From Baylisascaris procyonis (Eukaryota; Nematoda; Chromadorea; Rhabditida; Ascarididae), in NCBI GenBank assembly GCA_037389465.1, contig JAZARR010000221.1:5806501-5870500 (forward strand): a stretch of 64,000 nt of DNA, read 5' to 3'. Shown piece after piece: positions 61,336-64,000 of the stretch (within the stretch, counting starts at the first letter, position 1; each line of letters begins with the position of its first letter). The notes beneath the pieces were generated by a model. The model saw only the letters and a program-made list of their open reading frames with translations, was not told the DNA's origin and made no database searches. Made by a program: the position numbers and the translations under genes.

Positions 61336-62249
61336 ACCGTTCAGTTGCAAAATCATTTTTGGTCTGCCTTACTACAAGATTTCCTAAGGAATTCCAACAG
61401 TATCCTTCATGAATCATAACAAATGAACGAAAATATAATATGAGGAGAACGGAGGATAAGAGCAAATAACGATTAAAGAAAAATTAATGCGTATTAGTGA
61501 CTATGAACTGAATAGGAACAATTCTATCTGAACCACTCGACAAGAGCGCAAAGATATCAACCAAAAAAATAGCAAGTAAGCTTCTGCAGTAATCGTTTTG
61601 GTGCAGGCAATCCATAGGGCACAAACACTGAACACTGATTAAAAATGTTCGAACATGTCTCAACTATTATAGTTGTTTAATTGCCTATATTTACTCTATT
61701 CAACTTATGCATCAACCTATCTCTACCACTCGTACTCTGAGTGTATTGCTTTCAATATTCTCCTCCCTCATTGAAATAGTCTAATGGGAAAAAAATCAAC
61801 CACAATCTAAAAGTTATTGGTTTCCGATCGGAAACTTTTTACAGTTGGATGCCGAATATAATATTTTCGGCATATATAATGGATGCCGAAACAAAATAAA
61901 ACATTTCCATATCGGCTAAAAAGGTAAATAAATCACAAAAATGAACAAATTTATGCTTAATGATCTAAAGGTTTATTCAGAGTAAGGAATCCTGTTATGC
62001 TGTATTTTCTTGAAATTAACTATCTTCAAAAAAAGACTAATGCATAACCAGTTCACACATGAGACAAAAGCGCCGAATTGTTCGCGAATTAAATTCAAAA
62101 GAAGGTTCATATTTGTCTACATTAAGAGATGCTTATTCCATCGAACAGCTCACACACATCATTGAAATAGAGACCATCCTTAAAACGAAAAAAACCACAA
62201 ACTGCCAACAGATTTATCGCTGACGAACTATAATACAGTATAATATTAA

Positions 62250-62286
62250 TATGTTTGGCACATTCACAGAAACTGTGCCAAACATA
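62250..62286. repeat. Perfect 13-bp inverted repeat (hairpin)
   Basis: TATGTTTGGCACA (62250-62262) and TGTGCCAAACATA (62274-62286) are exact reverse complements separated by 11 nt. A stem-loop could form, but it is too short for a typical miRNA precursor and there is no T-run suggesting a polymerase III end. Just after it, a TCAACTG(C/A)T(C)TCTAAAAAGTGACCAA unit is repeated about three times (62330-62400). Confidence 0.9.
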
Positions 62287-62289
62287 AAC

Positions 62290-64000
62290 AACCACAAACA
62301 TAACAACCAAACATAACTGCTCTCTAAAAAGTGACCAATCAACTGCTCCCTAAAAAAATGACCAATCAACTGATCTCTAAAAAGTGACCAATCGACTGCT
62401 TCTCTGAATACTCACATTCATAACATAACTCGTCTGTCGAAACATCTCGCCTCATTCTGCTGCTACAGCCCTATAATTTTTCGAAAGTTTGAACATCATC
62501 CATGAAAGTGCTTGACAAACAAATATATTTTTCGTCATTACGCGTATAATGTTTGTATGTACGCAACTAACTCTGAACATAAAATACCCCTTAAATAAAA
62601 TATGAAGTGCGTCATTTAACATAAAGGATTTCATTCCATCACATTCTCAAATAACCTTCCTATATATTATTGCATAAATTCCGCATTTCTGAAAAAAATA
62701 TATAAGTAGAAGAATGCACCTTGCCAAGAAAACAATGCACAATTGTGAGGTCTTATTAAGGAGGGGGAATTAATGACCAAATTTCAGAAAAAAATCAAAA
62801 AAAATCTCTTCCATTCAATGCCGTTAAAGCTTTTTTCTGTATAATAAAAATATATTATTAATAAAAATAAAAATATTAGAATGAAGAGGTCGGGATATTT
62901 TGCATTGAAATACGCTCTCAGACTTTATAAAAATAACCATCAAAATCTTTCAGAACTTACTTTTTAAGTGGAACAATCTGCGTCGTTCTATCAACTTAGT
63001 TTCACATTCTGAACTGATATTAAAAAGTGACCGCTTCCCTGAAATCAGTTGCCATTAGTAAATCAAACGCCCACTTTATGTCAATAGTTCAATTCCTATT
63101 CCCCCTATTTTCATCAGTCAAACATCGGTGAAAAATTAAGAAAATAAAATTAAACGAAATATTAAATAAATCTAACCTTTTGTGCATCCTTCAACAGGCG
63201 AACGGCGACGTATTTTCAGATGTTCCATTTTTCTGTTCACCGTGGCCAATCTTCAACAGATTCCATTATGAAGAATTCGTGAAAACCCATTTATCGATGC
63301 CAACTGTTCGCATTTCCATAAAATTCATGCTACCCCTGAAGAGATTTTCACATGAATCTACCCCGTCCCTCAAACTGGTTGAGAATTGGGAAACATAGAA
63401 AGCTATATAAAGCTAAAGCCTCTCTACAAGATTTCCAACAGGCACAAGGCGACTGAACGTTGTAAACACATTCGCAATCACTTATAGGAGTATTGCAATA
63501 ATAAACTTGTATTTTAGTTGATCAGACCGAACCCACGAACGCTAAAGCAAGACCTTATTTTTGCTAACGATAGGTCTTATATGAACATCGAACCAGCTGC
63601 AAACTGCATGCGAGTATTCCAACTCTTTTTAATATCTACAATTCTTTCAGAGGTTCCACCGATAGAGAAGTTCGTCTCGCAAAATGCATTCAACCATCAA
63701 ACTTAGAATTCAAACTGCAGTGACTCCAAAGATGAAACTATTTGACGGTTAAATAACCATAAATAAATATAAATTATCGAAAGACCATAAGAAAGTGAAA
63801 TTGTTGAGCGTGCACAGTCACGTATACCAACGTTTTTTTTTGGGGGGGGGGGGGGGACGATGCAAAATGCAAAAAAAAAACTATCAACTGTTTCCTTTAA
63901 AATGCAAAAAAAAAAAGTTTATTGTTTCATGCAACACTCAACCGAAAAAATCATTTCGAGGGATAGTGCGGGTAAAGATTCCAAGCAACTGCAGTAGACT
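62290..64000. other. No supported gene; homopolymers T9 and G15 near 63833-63856
   Basis: AT-rich, with a 24-28-bp imperfect direct repeat (62317-62400) and a T9-G15 run at 63833-63856. Plus frames at 63180-63398 and 63518-63706 are short and unsupported. Confidence 0.45.

Noticed and set aside
36000..64000. CRISPR array interpretation of the tandem repeats
   Set aside because: The arrays are contiguous head-to-tail units without unique spacers, in eukaryotic DNA.

Overview
The window looks like nuclear DNA of a chromadorean nematode. It is AT-rich and mostly non-coding, with no operons, no long open frames and no bacterial-type genes. The clearest evidence of origin is degraded mitochondrial DNA (NUMTs), all with the coding strand on the minus strand: three copies of cox1, plus fragments of cytb, nad3 and rrnL. 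The cox1 copies make sense only with the invertebrate mitochondrial code (TGA as Trp, AGA/AGG as Ser). In the second block the order cox1 - rrnL - nad3 matches the usual chromadorean mitochondrial order. The species cannot be named from what is visible.

Positions 1-35,000 are a mosaic of segmental duplications. Block A (1-936) recurs at 21582-22507 and partly at 24390-25000. Block B (939-1199) recurs at 23449-23708. A dispersed module C occurs at about 1190-3400, 10255-11290, 25020-25815 and 33930-34660. Block D (3414-4205) recurs at 12401-13460. Block E (4460-7041) recurs at 27810-30441. The cox1 NUMT block F is at 7358-8905, 15090-16560 and 32905-33285. The mitochondrial pieces sit directly at duplication edges: cox1 after block E copy 1, and cytb before block E copy 2.

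Small splice-bounded exon candidates on the minus strand lie among these blocks. Several exist as paralogous pairs, where one copy is open and the other carries a nonsense change or frame lesion (1031-1171 against 23538-23678), where both are open (4897-4983 and 28306-28383), or where both are damaged (16773-16962 and 33374-33610). This suggests that part of a nuclear gene with large introns was copied together with NUMTs and repeats. The exons cannot be joined into one model here.

From 35,000 to 64,000 the sequence is mostly single-copy. It holds a 66-bp minisatellite seeded at a perfect hairpin (36680-37200), a 49-bp triplet (39210-39356), a 31-unit TA microsatellite (48540-48601), a 113-bp tandem duplication (49144-49365) and about 37 copies of a 57-bp repeat (53913-56029). 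The plus-strand reading of that last repeat resembles the C-terminal GRPKRRW motif of non-LTR retrotransposon proteins. Minus-strand exon candidates continue here, including one with a laminin-G-like signature (41446-41539) and one Cys-rich (48856-49009). No complete protein-coding gene, nuclear tRNA or CRISPR array was recognised.
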